Shown: positions 22,690 through 35,395, counted from the first letter of the stretch. The stretch: 64,000 nt of DNA from Rhizophagus clarus (GCA_015698045.1 BLAL01000183.1:62001-126000), one strand, 5' to 3'. Numbers and translations: made by a program. The notes: generated from the sequence alone by a model not told the origin.

Positions 22690-22702
22690 ATTGTTTAGAA
22701 GT
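22690..22702. repeat. Right 13-bp target duplication of ORF1-only element
   Basis: Exact copy of ATTGTTTAGAAGT (see 17426-17438), at the 5' end of the minus-strand element. Confidence 0.85.
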
Positions 22703-23422
22703 ATTAAAAATAATTGTATTTTATTTTTAAATATAATATTTATTGAGAAATTGATGTTTTTATAATAATATAAATTTTTAAATTTTTTAGATATTTAAAT
22801 TTTAAAAGTTATTTATTATATTAAAATTTATTTATATTTTAATTTTTATAATAAGTTATATTATATTTTGCAGGTAAATTTGCCTGCAATTTTATTTTTT
22901 AATTAAAAATATTTTTAAACTTTTTTAGATATTTTATTAAATAAAATAATATTTTTACAATAAATTGTATGGTATTTTATCAAAATTAAAATATCTTTTT
23001 ATTTATTAATTCTAGAAATATAAAACCATTACTATTTGATACATCTTGATGAGAAGAATTTAAAATCTAATTTTCTATAATCATTAAATAATAAAATATC
23101 TTTTAATATTTAAAAGTCTATAAAATAATATAACTTTTTATTTACCAAATTCTCAGATATAATTTTACTATTATTAGATACATTTTAATAAGAGGAATTT
23201 AATAAATTAAATTTCATTTTTTTATAATTATAGAATTTTAAAATATCTTAAAAATTCTATATAAATTTATAAGTTATTATAAAAATTTTTATATATATTA
23301 TAAAATAAGTTATTTAATAATATAAAATTTTTAATATTATAATAAAATTTTACTTAGCAGAATTTAAAATAATTTGCTTATTAATTATAATAAAAAATTT
23401 GAATTTTAATATAATTTATATA
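22703..23422. other. A/T-rich spacer
   Basis: No gene, RNA or terminal repeat recognised; only runs of A and T. Confidence 0.6.
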
Positions 23423-25075
23423 CAGTGGCTTGCATAAATAATGCATCAAAATATTTTAAATGATAAATCACGTATTTATCGATCAAAACAAATCTGTTTA
23501 ATCTCATTTTTTCAAAATAAATAATATATGTAGATCTTTAACATATAAAAGCTAACCTTTTTTCTGTGTAATAAAAAAATCCATTACGTCATTTTCTTTC
23601 TCCAAACTATGGTGCGTTACTTTTGCCACTTTTTTTAAAAAAAAAATTGTTAGAAAAAAATTTTTTTTTTATAATTAATAATAAATAATAATAAAAACAC
23701 TTTACACACCTACCCCTTTACCGAAATAAATAAATAATATTTTTTTATAAACTATAGACTAGACTCACTATAGAACAAAGAGCGCAGGCAATTATGATGA
23801 TTGAGCGTGGCTTTGCCTCAAGAAAAATTGCCGCTAAAATTGGTTGTGAAAGTCACACAACAATAATAAGGCTTAAAAAGAAGTACAAAGAAACTGGAAA
23901 TGTGAAAGACAAGAAACGTCCAGACTGACCAAAAACATTAAATAAGCGTTATGAATGTATTATTATAAGACGTTTGGCCAATGGAGAATGTTCTACCGCT
24001 ATTTCATTAACAAAATCTTTACAAGTTAATGAAAATATTGAGGTCAGTGCTGACATCGTGCATAGAATATTAAAGAAAAATGGTTTGGTTTCTAGGGTAA
24101 AGCGTAAGAAGCCACTTTTGTCCAAAAAACATTAAGTCAAACGGCTTAATTTCACTAAAAGGTTTAAGAATTGGACAATAAGCGACTGGAGTAAGGTAGT
24201 GTGATCTAACAAGTCTAAATTTCAAATATTTGGATCAGACAGATGTCAGTATTGCTGGAAAAAACCTGGAGAACTGCTTAAAAATGCTTATGTCAAACCT
24301 ACGGTTAAATTTGGTGGGAGTAATGTTTTTGTATGGAGGTGTTTCACTTCTCGTGGTATTAATTTCTTATGTAGAATCGATGGAGGCCTTGATGCTGAAC
24401 TTTATTGCCAAATATTAGATGAAGATTTCATAGAGACACTTCGGTATTATGATTTAAATGTTTCAGACATTGTCTTTTAGTAAGACAATGATCTGAAATA
24501 TACTGCTATTCTCACTAAGCAATGGTTTGATGATAATAATGTTGAGGTTCTTTCATGACCACCTCAATTCCCTGACTTAAACCCCTATAGAACACCTTTG
24601 GAATGATGTAGACCGTCAACTTAGGGTATTAGACATCGAAATTAGGGAGAAAAGAATCGTTGTGAAAACATGTTTCTTAAATTTGGAATGAAATGGCATT
24701 AGAAACATGTACTAAACTAATTGAGACAATGCCGGAAAGAATCCAAGATGTTATTAATGCTAAAGGTGATTATACAAGATGGTAAAAATATTTTTAGGAT
24801 CTTTTTAGTAATATTTTTTTAGTTTTTTTTTAAAGAAAACCTTAATTTTTATAATAATGCGAAATGTGTATAAATGACACATCATGATTTTAATAAATAT
24901 TGTGTAAATAAAGTAAAACCAGTTTATTAAATATTACTAAATTTATTATATTTTTAATGCTTTTATACTATATTATATATAAAATAAATATTATATTTAT
25001 ATACATTCATATTATCAATAAATATGTAATTTAACATTTGATATTGGTATGGTAAGTTATTTATGCAAACTATTG
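23423..25075 (+). mobile_element. Tc1/mariner element, decayed
   Basis: The left terminus CAGTGGCTTGCATAAATAA and the complement of the right terminus, CAATAGTTTGCATAAATAA, are inverted repeats with TA immediately outside (23421-23422, 25076-25077). The body contains one transposase-derived region (23758-24785). Length (1.65 kb) is normal for Tc1-type elements. Confidence 0.85.
23758..24785 (+). pseudogene. Tc1-like DDE transposase pseudogene
   Basis: The N-terminal helix-turn-helix part reads RLTIEQRAQAIMMIERGFAS then RKIAAKIGCESHTTIIRLKK. A second HTH-like part includes SADIVHRILKKNGLVSR. In the catalytic core the first block, normally DESKF, reads NKSKFQIFGSD, so the first Asp is lost. 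The second Asp is kept in QDNDLKYTA. The third block PPQFPDLNPY is followed by a frameshift, so the final acidic residue of the DD34E triad is not in frame. The end ...VINAKGDYTRW, stop at 24783-24785, is the usual Tc1 C terminus. Several further stops are present. It cannot make an active enzyme. Confidence 0.85.
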
Positions 25076-25079
25076 TATA

Positions 25080-25870
25080 TTATTTAAAATTCTTTTATAT
25101 TTTTTTTTTACTTTTTATTATTCTTTTTATTATTTTTTTTTATCTTTTTTATTTTTTTTTGTTTTTTTTTTTATTTTATTTTTTTTGTTTTTTTTTATTT
25201 TATTTTTATTTTATTTTTTTATTATTTTTTATTATTTTTTTATTATTTTTATTATTTTTTATTATTTTTTATTATTTTTTTTTATTTTTTTATTTTTTTT
25301 TATTTTTTTTATTTTTTTTATTTTTTTTATTTTTTTATTTATTTTTTTTTATTTTTTTTAATCATTTTTATTTTCTTATATATTTTTATCTTTTATTTTA
25401 TTTATCTTTTTTATTATTATTTATATTTCTTTATTATATTTTATTTATCTTTTATTTTCCTATATTTTTTTTTTTACTATATTTTTTTTTTTTATTTTTT
25501 TATGATTTTTTGTTTTTTTCTATTTCTTATTTATTGCTTTTATTTTTTTTCACTACTTTTTGTTTTTATAACTTTCTTTAATTTTCTTTTTTTTTTTTTT
25601 TTTTTTTTATTTTTTATTTTTTTTTATTATTCTTTACTTTTTTTTTATTCTTTTTATTTTTTTTTTATTTTTTTTAATTATTTTTATTTTCTTATATATT
25701 TTTATCTTTTATTTTATTTATCCTTTTTATTATTATTTATATTTCTTTATTATATTTTATTTATCTTTTATTTTCCTATATTTTTTTTTCATTTACTAAT
25801 TTATTTTATTTATTTTTTTTTTATTTTTTTTTTTAGTTTTCTAATTTTTTTTTATTGTATTTTTATATAC
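25080..25870. repeat. T-rich low-complexity block with an internal duplication
   Basis: About 800 bases of nearly pure T with scattered A and few C/G on the plus strand. A segment of about 115 bp (about 25365-25475: ATTTTCTTATATATTTTTATC and on) is repeated almost identically about 315 bp further on (about 25680-25790). The long Phe/Leu/Ile reading frames across it are composition artefacts. It begins directly at the right end of the Tc1 element. Confidence 0.85.
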
Positions 25871-28459
25871 ATTTGCATTGACGATATTAATATTATAGTA
25901 TACTATAGCCAAACTAAATTTTATATAAACTCATAAATTACTATTATATAACTTATTTTTTATTGATCAAAAACTAGCCAATAAAAATTTTTAAAAAAAT
26001 TACATGATATTAATGATGATTACTAATGGTGATAAATAGTAAACCCTAATATTTATTTATTATATTATAATTTTAAAATTTTTTTAATAAAATTATAATT
26101 TAAATTTTAGTAAATTGAATTAATTTTAGATATAATAATTAGATTATGAGCAAATTATATCAATTTAAAAATATAAAAAGTGTTTAAATTTGTAAAAATT
26201 ATTATGAGTTTTATATATAATGTCTGAGTTCTATACCAATAATGTAAAAAAATAATCAGTAAATTTACAAGTTTTTGGTATTAAAAGATTTTTTTATAAA
26301 AAATATATTTTTTTCTATAATAAATAATAATATTAATTTAATAAAATTATATATTAAAAGAGAAATAAAGTTAAAAATATAGTAAACTGAAATGTAATTT
26401 TAATTATAACTGAATTATCCAGGATTTATATATTTTAATTACAAAATATTTATAATAAAGTTTTATATGATTTTTAAATTAAAAAAAAAAAAATTAATTT
26501 CAATTTTTATAGTTTAAAGAATAGTATAATATAGCAAATAATTAATATATTTATTATTATTTTTAGAATTTAATTCTTTAATAATTTTTGAAATATAAAA
26601 TAATTTTTGGAATATTTATTAAAAACAAAAATAAATTAATATTACTATATATTATAATTAATTACAGATTAAAGTTTATAAAAAAAGAATTTTATATAAT
26701 AGTTAAGGTATTATAATATGTGAAATTGATATTATGAATCCAATATTTCTTATAATTTTTAATTTTTTAAAAGTATTAAACAAGAAATTATAGAAGGAAC
26801 TGACATAATCATATTTTCTTTCTTTTTTTACCAATATACTATTCATAATATTGTATTCTGCAACTAAAGTAAATATAAAATTTTTATATATATATAAATT
26901 TTTTTTTTTTTTTTTTTTACTCTAATTTTCTTTATGCATAACAGATAAAAGTATTATTATTGAAGTTTAAATAAACGTTTTGCAAATAAAATATGAATAA
27001 AAATTCCTTTACCGATATAACAATCTAATTTTGCCATATACCCTGGCCTTCAACTGGCCCTCAAGATGCTCGGGTACTGTGACTACGATATACGGGTACC
27101 TTGTGAAAAATATTAATTACCGGTGATTTCGAGTAATTCCCTTTAAATTATATTTAAAAGTTTCTTGAATTATAAATTTGTTAATATTAATTATTATTGA
27201 TTAATCAATTTATTGTAACAGTAAAAGCGATTAGGTGATATATTTAACCCCACAATTATGGTTGTTAGGCTAGGGTTTTGATGGTGTAACCGATTTCTTT
27301 TATGTAATTCAGAAAAGAAAATAGGAGAAAAGAAAAAACGTGAATGAGATTGAACTTATTTTCATAATATCAACTAAACTGATCGCACATTAATTTAAAA
27401 AGAAATTTCATTATCCATTGTGATGAATTGATAATCTGCAAATAAATTTAAAAAAAAGAATAACTTAAAATTGATACTGTGTAATGGATATCTGACGGGA
27501 GGATACTAAAGGTTAAAAATTTTCGTACCCAAAAAAAAAAAAAAAATTTGGAATAAAAAAAATTTTGCACATTTTTTTACGTCCATTGAATATTAAATTT
27601 GGTTGGCTGAAAAAAAAAAGAGACTAACGTTCTTTATTTCAAAGCAAAAATTAAATTTTGTCGATCAATTTATATTTCGTATTAATTTTTTTAAATTAAA
27701 AGGTCATGGTAGTACTCGAACCATGAAAAAACTAGTATGATTTACATATCCAACTTCTTTACAAGTAAGTGTAAGTACTCATGAGTACTTTAGATTTTTC
27801 CGATTCTCGATTCTCGATTATCATGAATTTTCATTCATGTGCGCTTTTTTTTTTAATTGTCCTCACGAGCATTTATGGCTGTACAATGATTTTTTCTTTA
27901 AAAATCAATTATTAAAAGATTTAGCCAAAATGATCATGCCAAGAAATAGCCCGATATTTTTTTTGGACTTATTACAATCGAAACGATTAAAAATAAAGTG
28001 AATATTTATACGCGCGTATTATTTGACAGATCAAAAAGGTCTCATGAAACATAATGAGGAAGACCTTTATTGGAGAAAGGAAAGGTCAAAATGACATCAA
28101 CATTATCTCCTTTGTGCGAACGCCCGCTGTAATTTATTACCATTTACATGTTTGTTGATCATACTTCCAAAAAAGGCTATTTTAATCCGCTGTAAATTGC
28201 AAATTACGGGGGAGGATCCCCCCTGTTTCTTGTATAATTTCCAATTTTGGGCTTTTCATTGAAAATTCATTTCTAGTTAAAATCCTGATTTGAAAAAGAT
28301 GTGAAAAAATTAATATTTTTATTTTGTTTTAGCCGCAGGTTTCCTAATACCAAAAAAATACTAATTTTCATAATTAGAGAGAAAAAAAAAATTTTTTTTT
28401 TTTTTACGAAGAATAAAAGAGAAATCCAAATAAGTTGTAATGTTCTAAAATAATAATAA

Positions 28460-28498
<39 letters not shown>

Positions 28499-28670
28499 GT
28501 AATTAAAAATGTCTACATTTTTTTTTTAATGATTAACCCGTACAGGAAACAAAAAATAATTAATTAATTAAAAAAAATGGATATTTTCTCTAAAATAAAA
28601 AAGTTTATATTTGCAAAATGTAAAAAGAAAAAAAGTTCAAAACGCTTTATAAACCCTAATAAAAAAAATG
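25870..28670. other. A/T-rich intergenic region at the compartment border
   Basis: No coding exon or RNA gene recognised. From about 27,000 rightward the texture changes: fewer AT-only runs, more mixed sequence and several long A runs, including about 37 A near 28460-28496. This suggests the border between the transposon compartment and the gene-bearing part. A TACGCGCGTA palindrome lies near 28010. Confidence 0.5.
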
Positions 28671-28678
28671 AACTACCA

Positions 28679-29173
28679 TTATAACACGGAAAAAAAAGAA
28701 ATTTTGAATAAAATTATAATACATTTTTTTTTTTTAAAAGAAAATGGTATAAATTGAAAATAAACGAAATTTTTTTTTTTAAAATTCAACACCACCGCGG
28801 CATTGAAGGTATTATTATTAAAAAGTTGAATTATAATTAATTGTTCTTTATAATCTAAAGACATTACTAAAATCATAAGTATAACGACGAGTGAAAATCC
28901 GTATCGATGTTTGTTAAAAACATATTATTTGAATGTGCAAATGTTGTGTAAGCGAGAAGCGTTATTCCAACGATAATACATGAATCTATTATGAGAGAGG
29001 AAGAAGAAGGTTAAAAGATTAGTTTCACTTTTTTTTTTAAAAAATATTCACGCGAACATGTTCAATTAATACTTACTGAATAAAGCTTTTTCCCAAGGTT
29101 CAAGTGATTTGGAAGTAGATATATCACTTTGATAATTCATTAAAGAGAAATAATTGTTGATATTCGACAACAT
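28679..29173 (-). CDS. Serine palmitoyltransferase small subunit-like protein (SPTSSA/Tsc3 type)
   Basis: Two exons fit: 29077-29173 (MLSNINNYFSLMNYQSD...) and 28985 downward, joined by a 91-bp GTAAGT..TAG intron that keeps phase (A|AT gives Asn). The junction creates SLEPWEKALFNS, matching the LEPWE+xxxNS motif of small activating subunits of serine palmitoyltransferase (human SPTSSA has LEPWERTVFNS). A membrane segment CIIVGITLLAYTTFAH follows directly, as in the family. These single-pass ER proteins bind the LCB1/LCB2 dimer and raise its activity in the first step of sphingolipid synthesis. The family normally ends soon after the membrane helix. Here the frame runs on through a second hydrophobic stretch to a stop at 28679, so the true 3' end may use another splice or lie earlier. 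Confidence 0.6.
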
Positions 29174-29179
29174 TTTGTA

Positions 29180-30952
29180 CTTTATATAACGTTTTTTTTT
29201 TGTTTCGTAAAAAAAAAATCGAATTGTTCGTATAAAAAATATCTTTTTAAAAAAAATGAAAAACTTTTTTTGTTTGATGATTTTGCTAAATTTTTTAAAG
29301 ACCTTTCTCAAATATAAATATTTCGTAAAAAATAGACCTTTTTCTTAAAATTTAATTAATAAAAAAAATTTCAAAAAAAAAAAGGTAAAGAAAAAAAATT
29401 AAAGGAAAATTGGTGGAGTTTATATAGGTTATCCAAGTGCTGTTGTAAAACTCTGAATCTTTATTCGGAATATCCTTTTATTGAGAGATGTCGGAAAAAA
29501 CAACGAACAAAGATATTCAACTTAAAAGATCATAGTCATGCGTGTTGTTGGTCCTTTTATTTTTTATTATATTAGCAGGAAAATCCACACAATCCACACG
29601 ATTCAATCTTTTTTTTCGTTTGTTAATATTTTAATATAAATTATGTGAAAATCGATTTTTTTTTTTTTAAAAAAAAAAAAAGATATCTGTGGTGTCTGAA
29701 CACAATTTATATTTTTGTTTGTTATATATGATACAATCGGATTTACCCTACTCGTATGCTTTTATATTAATTGCATAAAAAAATTATGAACTAATTAAGA
29801 ATGACCACTTTATTTGGTAATATTTCAATACACGCGTCTTGGTTTTTATTTTTATGTATGTATATCCTTTTTTTTTTAGTAACATTTTATATATAAAAAT
29901 AGATTTTTTTACAATTATAGTAATAAAATTGAGGGATGTAAAAGGGTTGCAGTTTTATTGTATACAATTATATAATCCCCCCCTAAAAAGGGTTATTTTC
30001 CAGAAAATCCTTATCATCCTCCCTTGGCGATGTGGCAAATTATTTGCCAAGCCATATGATTAAAGAATATTCTTCATACTCTCTAAATTTGGAATCACTA
30101 TGATATCACGATATTATGAAGTCAATTTTTAATCAAGATCTACATTTCATCTAGAACATTTTAAATTTTAAATAGGATTGTTACTCGCGTGATTTATGAT
30201 GTGATTTTGATCAAGAACTTGAGTATTTGAGGTTTGGTGGGTAAAATAATTTATGTCATGATTTCCATTCTAAAAATAATAAGTTTTTTTAGTGCTTTTT
30301 TAATAAAAACCTGATTTTTATCAGGAGATTTTCGTTTACATGAAGATGACATATTTGAGGTCAAAGGAAAATCGAACGATTTTTTTGATGTTGTAATAAC
30401 TAATAACCAATAATATATATATTAAATATATATATGCAAAAAGAAATGTGGCAATATGTGGCAAGCTAATAACATGTGGCAAGCTATTAATATATAGCAA
30501 TCTATTAATATATATATACATTTTTTCTATAAATAATTAGTTATTTTACAAATTCGTACATTTCTTACAAAATTTCTGTAACATCTTTTTAATATGATAA
30601 TACCATAATTGTTTTATGTCATGTATTTTCATCCTAATTTAGAAAAAAATAAATTAAATTTTGACTTTTTTGGTTTAAAGTGTCATATGGGTTGACCCCA
30701 TTTTTTTTTTTTATATATCACGAAAAGAAATAAGCAGATAACCGAGATAATGCAATTTATAACGTATTATATATAATTTGTTAATACTATATGTGTAAAT
30801 CATATTAACAAACAATCCCTAGTTTATATTTAGTATGCCAATCAGGGATGAGAATTGAAAATTTTTTTGCCGACCTTGTTGTATTTACACTAAATTATAG
30901 TCATTTCGAAATTTCAACGCCTCAAAAAATAAATAAATAAATAAATAATAAT

Positions 30953-30989
<37 letters not shown>

Positions 30990-32690
30990 ATCCCAGAAAA
31001 ATTTTTTTGATTATCTAATTTAAGAATTTTATATTTAAAAATAATTCTACTAAAAAAATTCTGAAACATACATTACAATTAACGAAATATATTATAATAT
31101 GTATGCAAGGTAAAAAAAGAATTAAACAAAGGAGATTTAATTCATGAGAGGCTGGTTTTTGTCGATCCTGTGTCAGCTTTATGTTTGATCCTTTGTTATT
31201 ATTATCCATTTTAAGTATTTATTTTTTTTTCTATAGTTACAAGTTCATTTTTACTTGTTTAATTTAACATGAATTAACTCTTTTAATGGAAATTGTTAAT
31301 GAATGAATTTATTTTTATTTTGAAAAAAATTTTGTTAGGAGAGATCATTTCAAATCACGTGAAGTATTCGTCGTGAAGCCTGCGTCAATAAATTATGCGC
31401 CAAACAAAAAAGTACAATAGTACGCGTTATTAATATTCATTCATTCTATAAAACGCGAATCTGATTTCAAAATTTCTTAATTGTTTATTTAAACTTTACC
31501 TTAAATAATCCAATTGAAAGAGATTTGTGATACGGAAAACAAATTTTACATGTATTACATGTGAGAGAGATATGATTAGATATCAGTTTCTCAAAGTTTT
31601 AAATTAAAAAAAGAAATAATACAAAAATAAAATTTCTTGTGTTTTCTATTGTTTTCTATTGTTTCATCATCTAAAAGTTCGAAAGATCAATACTTACTTA
31701 TTTAGTATATATTTCTAGATTAGTTTAATTTATCTTGATAATGATGAAGAAATATTTATTTTTAAAAAAAAAATATTTTAATTTTTTTAGGTTTAAAAAT
31801 AATATTTTCCTAAATTATTTTTTTTTTTAGTAGAACCTATGATGTTAAAATTATTCGAATTTTTTCATGCAAACTAATCAGTTAATTATTGTATGCATCA
31901 TTATTACAAAGGGTTAACAGTTTATTTTTATGCACATGTACAAATAAAAAAAAAAAAAAAAAATTTTTTTTGAATACCTGTAATTTGAAATTAATTACAA
32001 TAATAATTTACAATAAGTTTTTATCTTTTTATGGAATTGCATTTATAATTTATTAGATTTTCTTTTTAGAATTTTCAGGAAAAATTGTAATCGGATAATT
32101 AGTTTTCCTAACGTACAGTATTTCCGATTTCCGATTTTCGGATAATTCGCCTGCAATTTTTACCCTTCAGTAATTCTGCATAATCATAATAGTACGGATT
32201 TTGCAATTCTTTCAGGCGAAATGAACAAATTTTTCCGTAAGTTGACCAATAAACAAATATATGCTCATTATATGCCTTACATATGTTTTACATGAGCAAC
32301 GGAACCAAAAAGAATCAGGAAATAATAATAAAACGGTTTATATGTTTATGTACGACTAATTAATAAATAGGATCATTTATTCAACTTATATGATAATGAA
32401 AAAGTTATTAAAATTTGGGTAAACTTAAAACGCACAATTACATATTATGATCCGAATTTTCTTTTTATAATTTATAGGTTAATGTAAAATTATTCGTGCT
32501 AAATATGTTTTACGTTTATTTATGCAAAGTTACTTTCTTACTGGTAATTGTAAAATTATCAATTAAAATTTCTGTTAGTCATTAAACAAATATGTAATAT
32601 AGGTCATTAGCACCAATAGTGCCACACGTCACTTAATAAATTCCATATGTAATTTTAATGAGTTTTCTCATTACTTAAATAAATTATATA
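29180..32690. other. Intergenic region between SPT small subunit gene and AACS
   Basis: No exon recognised in 3.5 kb. It contains long T/A runs (about 33 T near 30955-30988), (AT)n patches, four short copies of a word like TGTGGCAAGCTATTAATAT near 30445-30515, and one TCACGTGA palindrome at 31355-31362. The part up to about 29,600 is the probable promoter of the minus-strand gene that starts at 29173. Confidence 0.5.
31355..31362. promoter_or_regulatory. TCACGTGA E-box palindrome
   Basis: A perfect TCACGTGA, the core bound by Cbf1/USF-type bHLH factors in fungi. It lies more than 1.3 kb from any annotated gene, so its role is unclear. Confidence 0.25.
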
Positions 32691-32697
32691 ATCAAAA

Positions 32698-35395
32698 TTA
32701 CAATTTTAATTTTAATTGAGGTATATTATAATATAATTTAAGACTTTCAGGATTAGCAATAGTACCAGAAGGAATGACAGGTTCACCAGAAATAATTCTT
32801 TTTACTGCAAGTTCGACTTTTTTACCATTAATTGTGTACTAAAAAAAAAAAAAAAGTTTTTTTTTTTTTTTTTTTTTGTTATTTATATATTATTATATTA
32901 ATTGATTCTAAAAAAAAAAGATGATTTTTCCTTAATAAAATAGGACTTACCGGAATATCATCAATGGATAAAATAAAAGTTGGAACGTGTCTGGGACTTA
33001 ATTGATCTCTAATTTTTTTCTTGATATTTTCTACTAATTCTTTATCACATTTATGTTTATACCTCATTTTTAAAAATAATACAACTCGTTCACCTTCATT
33101 ATTATTTATATTAGTTTTTTGTCCAACGACCAAACTATCAATTACACCATCTTTCCTAAAATATTCATCTATTATATTATAAATTTCTGCACTACCAAAT
33201 CTTACACCACCAGGATTCAATGTTCCATCACTTCTACCTAACATCACTACTCCTCTTGTATTAGGATTAATGAATATAAAATCTCCGTGATACCATACTT
33301 CATTATATGTTGATAAGTACGCCGATCGGTATAGATCGCGTGAAGGTGTATCATTCCAGAAATATACTGGCATACATGGAAATGGTTTCGTACATACTAA
33401 ATCTGCTGATTGTCCATATACTGGATTACCTAAAGAAAAAAAAAAAAATTTGTCATGATAAAGAAAGAGTAATTTCAATAGATAATATTGTCGTACCTTG
33501 ACCATTCCAAGCTTCAACTTTCATACCTAAACAAATACATTGTATTTCACCTCTATAAACAGGTAATGAGATATTATGTCCGGCAAATAATGAACATATA
33601 TCAGTACCACCTGTAATACTACCTAATACTAAATCATCTTTAATTTCTTTATAAACAAAATCAAAACTTTCTGATTTAAGAGGTGATCCTGTCGATAATA
33701 TCATACGAAGTTTATTTAAATTATGATGTCGTTTTGGTTTATATTCTGCATCCTCTAAACTTTGTATATATTTTGCTGATGTACCAAATATTGTAATTCT
33801 AAAAAAAAAATTTTTTTTTTTTTTTAAGTTACTAAATAAAGTTTATCCTTCTCCCCTATCCCCCGTTATACTCACCCTAATTTTTCAGTTAATTCCCAAA
33901 GTGTGGATGGAGATGGTTTAAATGGACTACCATCATATAACACTATACTAGATCCAACACTCAATCCGGCAACTAACCAATTCCACATCATCCATCCGGT
34001 TGTAGTATAGTAAAAAAATATATCATCTTTTGTCATATTACCATGTAATATATGTTCTTTTTTATGTTGTAATAATAATCCAGATCTATGTACTAAACAT
34101 TTCGGTTTTCCTGTTGTACCTGAACTAAATAAGATGTAAACTGGATGATCAAATGGTAATTGTTCAAATTGAATTCCCTCCTCTTCTGTCCCTTCTCCTT
34201 GTGAAATAAACTCGTTCCAAGATGATGCTAATGGAATATCATTTATCTCCTCTCCAATTTTTCCTACAAAAGGAATGACCACAACCTTTTCTAATCCTTC
34301 ATTTTTCAACTTTTCGACAACAATTTTTAATTTATCTATATGATTGTGTTCTTTATCATTATATATTATAGAATTAACCGAAAATAACACTTTAGGACGA
34401 ATTTGACAAAATCTATCTAATACTCCTGTAACTCCAAAGTCTGTTGAAGTACTACTCCAAATTGCTCCTACACTAGTCGTTGCTAACATAGCAATTACCG
34501 CTTCACTACAATTCGATATATATGCTCCTACTCTATCTCCTTTATTTACTCCCATTTTACGTAAGGCTCTTGATAATTTGTTTACTAGTACATATAATTC
34601 ATAATATGTTATGCTTGTTTGTAATCTTCTCTCACCTTAACATTACAAAATTAGATTTATCAAGTTAAAAGATTTTGTGGTGTTAATAATACAAAGTGAA
34701 TTTATTTTTTTTTTTTTTTTTTGTACCTGTGGAAATTAATGCTACTCTGTTTTTATCTCTACACCACAACAGATTTTCTGCGAAATTAAGTTTTGCTCCT
34801 AAAAACCACGCTGGTATTTGATCCATTGGTTTATCTTCTAACACCTTTAATTTTATACATAATCGCCTTGTTAAAATCGTACATTAAAGATTAATTTTAA
34901 ACGAATCAAATTTTTCTAAAATTTTTAACCTGTTGATAGGGAACCGAATAAATTATCTTCGTATAATCCCATACTTCTGCCCAAAATTCTTGAATATTAT
35001 CAACTGACCATTGCCACAATTGTTGATAATTCTCTAACGTTTTAATAAAATAAAAAAAAAAAAAAAAAACCAAAAATTTTAACGCGTTTTACACAGTCAT
35101 ACTGACAGGGTTGGGAAATTAGTACATTTAGTACAGTTTAGTACAGTTTAGTACAATTAGTACACATAGTAATTAATATAAAATTTAGTACAGTACAGTA
35201 CAAGTACAGCATCAAATTTTATCTAGTACATATAAATTTCCCAACCCTGGTCATACATGAATTTTGAATATTTGAAATAGTACCTAGTTCAATATTGTAC
35301 TTTTTATTGACTTTAATACGAAAATTTTCAATTTCTGTATTTGAAATATCTTTTGGTCTCCACAACTCTACCGGTTTTAATGGAATTGAGGACAT
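32698..35395 (-). CDS. AACS: Acetoacetyl-CoA synthetase (acetoacetate-CoA ligase)
   Basis: Seven exons fit with phase: 35284-35395, 34930-35033, 34727-34844, 33876-34635, 33498/33497-33798, 32951-33429, 32698-32838. Together they give about 671 residues, the usual family length. Adenylate-forming signatures in order are: the phosphate loop FSSGTTGKPKCLVH (about residue 285), GSITGGTDICS, YHGDF, GRSDGTLNPGGVRFGSAEIY and the C-terminal catalytic Lys in NGKKVELAVK. The GSITGGTD block and the GVRFGSAEIY block are characteristic of acetoacetyl-CoA synthetase rather than acetyl-CoA synthetase. It activates acetoacetate with ATP and CoA, in the cytosol in other eukaryotes, feeding acetoacetyl-CoA to sterol and lipid synthesis. 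A 144-bp MITE sits in the first intron. The next gene upstream ends only 138 bp away. Confidence 0.9.
35106..35249. mobile_element. Small hAT-type MITE in intron 1 of AACS
   Basis: Perfect 15-bp inverted ends CAGGGTTGGGAAATT / AATTTCCCAACCCTG enclose 114 bp with about nine copies of the word AGTACA. The direct repeat GTCATAC flanks it (3 bases outside the left end, immediately outside the right end), compatible with a slightly damaged 8-bp duplication. It lies wholly within the intron 35034-35283, so it need not affect the protein. Confidence 0.7.

Noticed and set aside
25063-25936. Reading frames of 172 and 144 codons
   Set aside because: Almost only Phe, Leu, Ile and Tyr from a T-rich block; not protein coding.
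27700-27810. tRNA-like segment on the minus strand (GGTTCGAGTACTACC near a T run)
   Set aside because: The T-loop word is there, but the stem and loop sizes are wrong, the acceptor arms do not pair and no clean anticodon arm forms.
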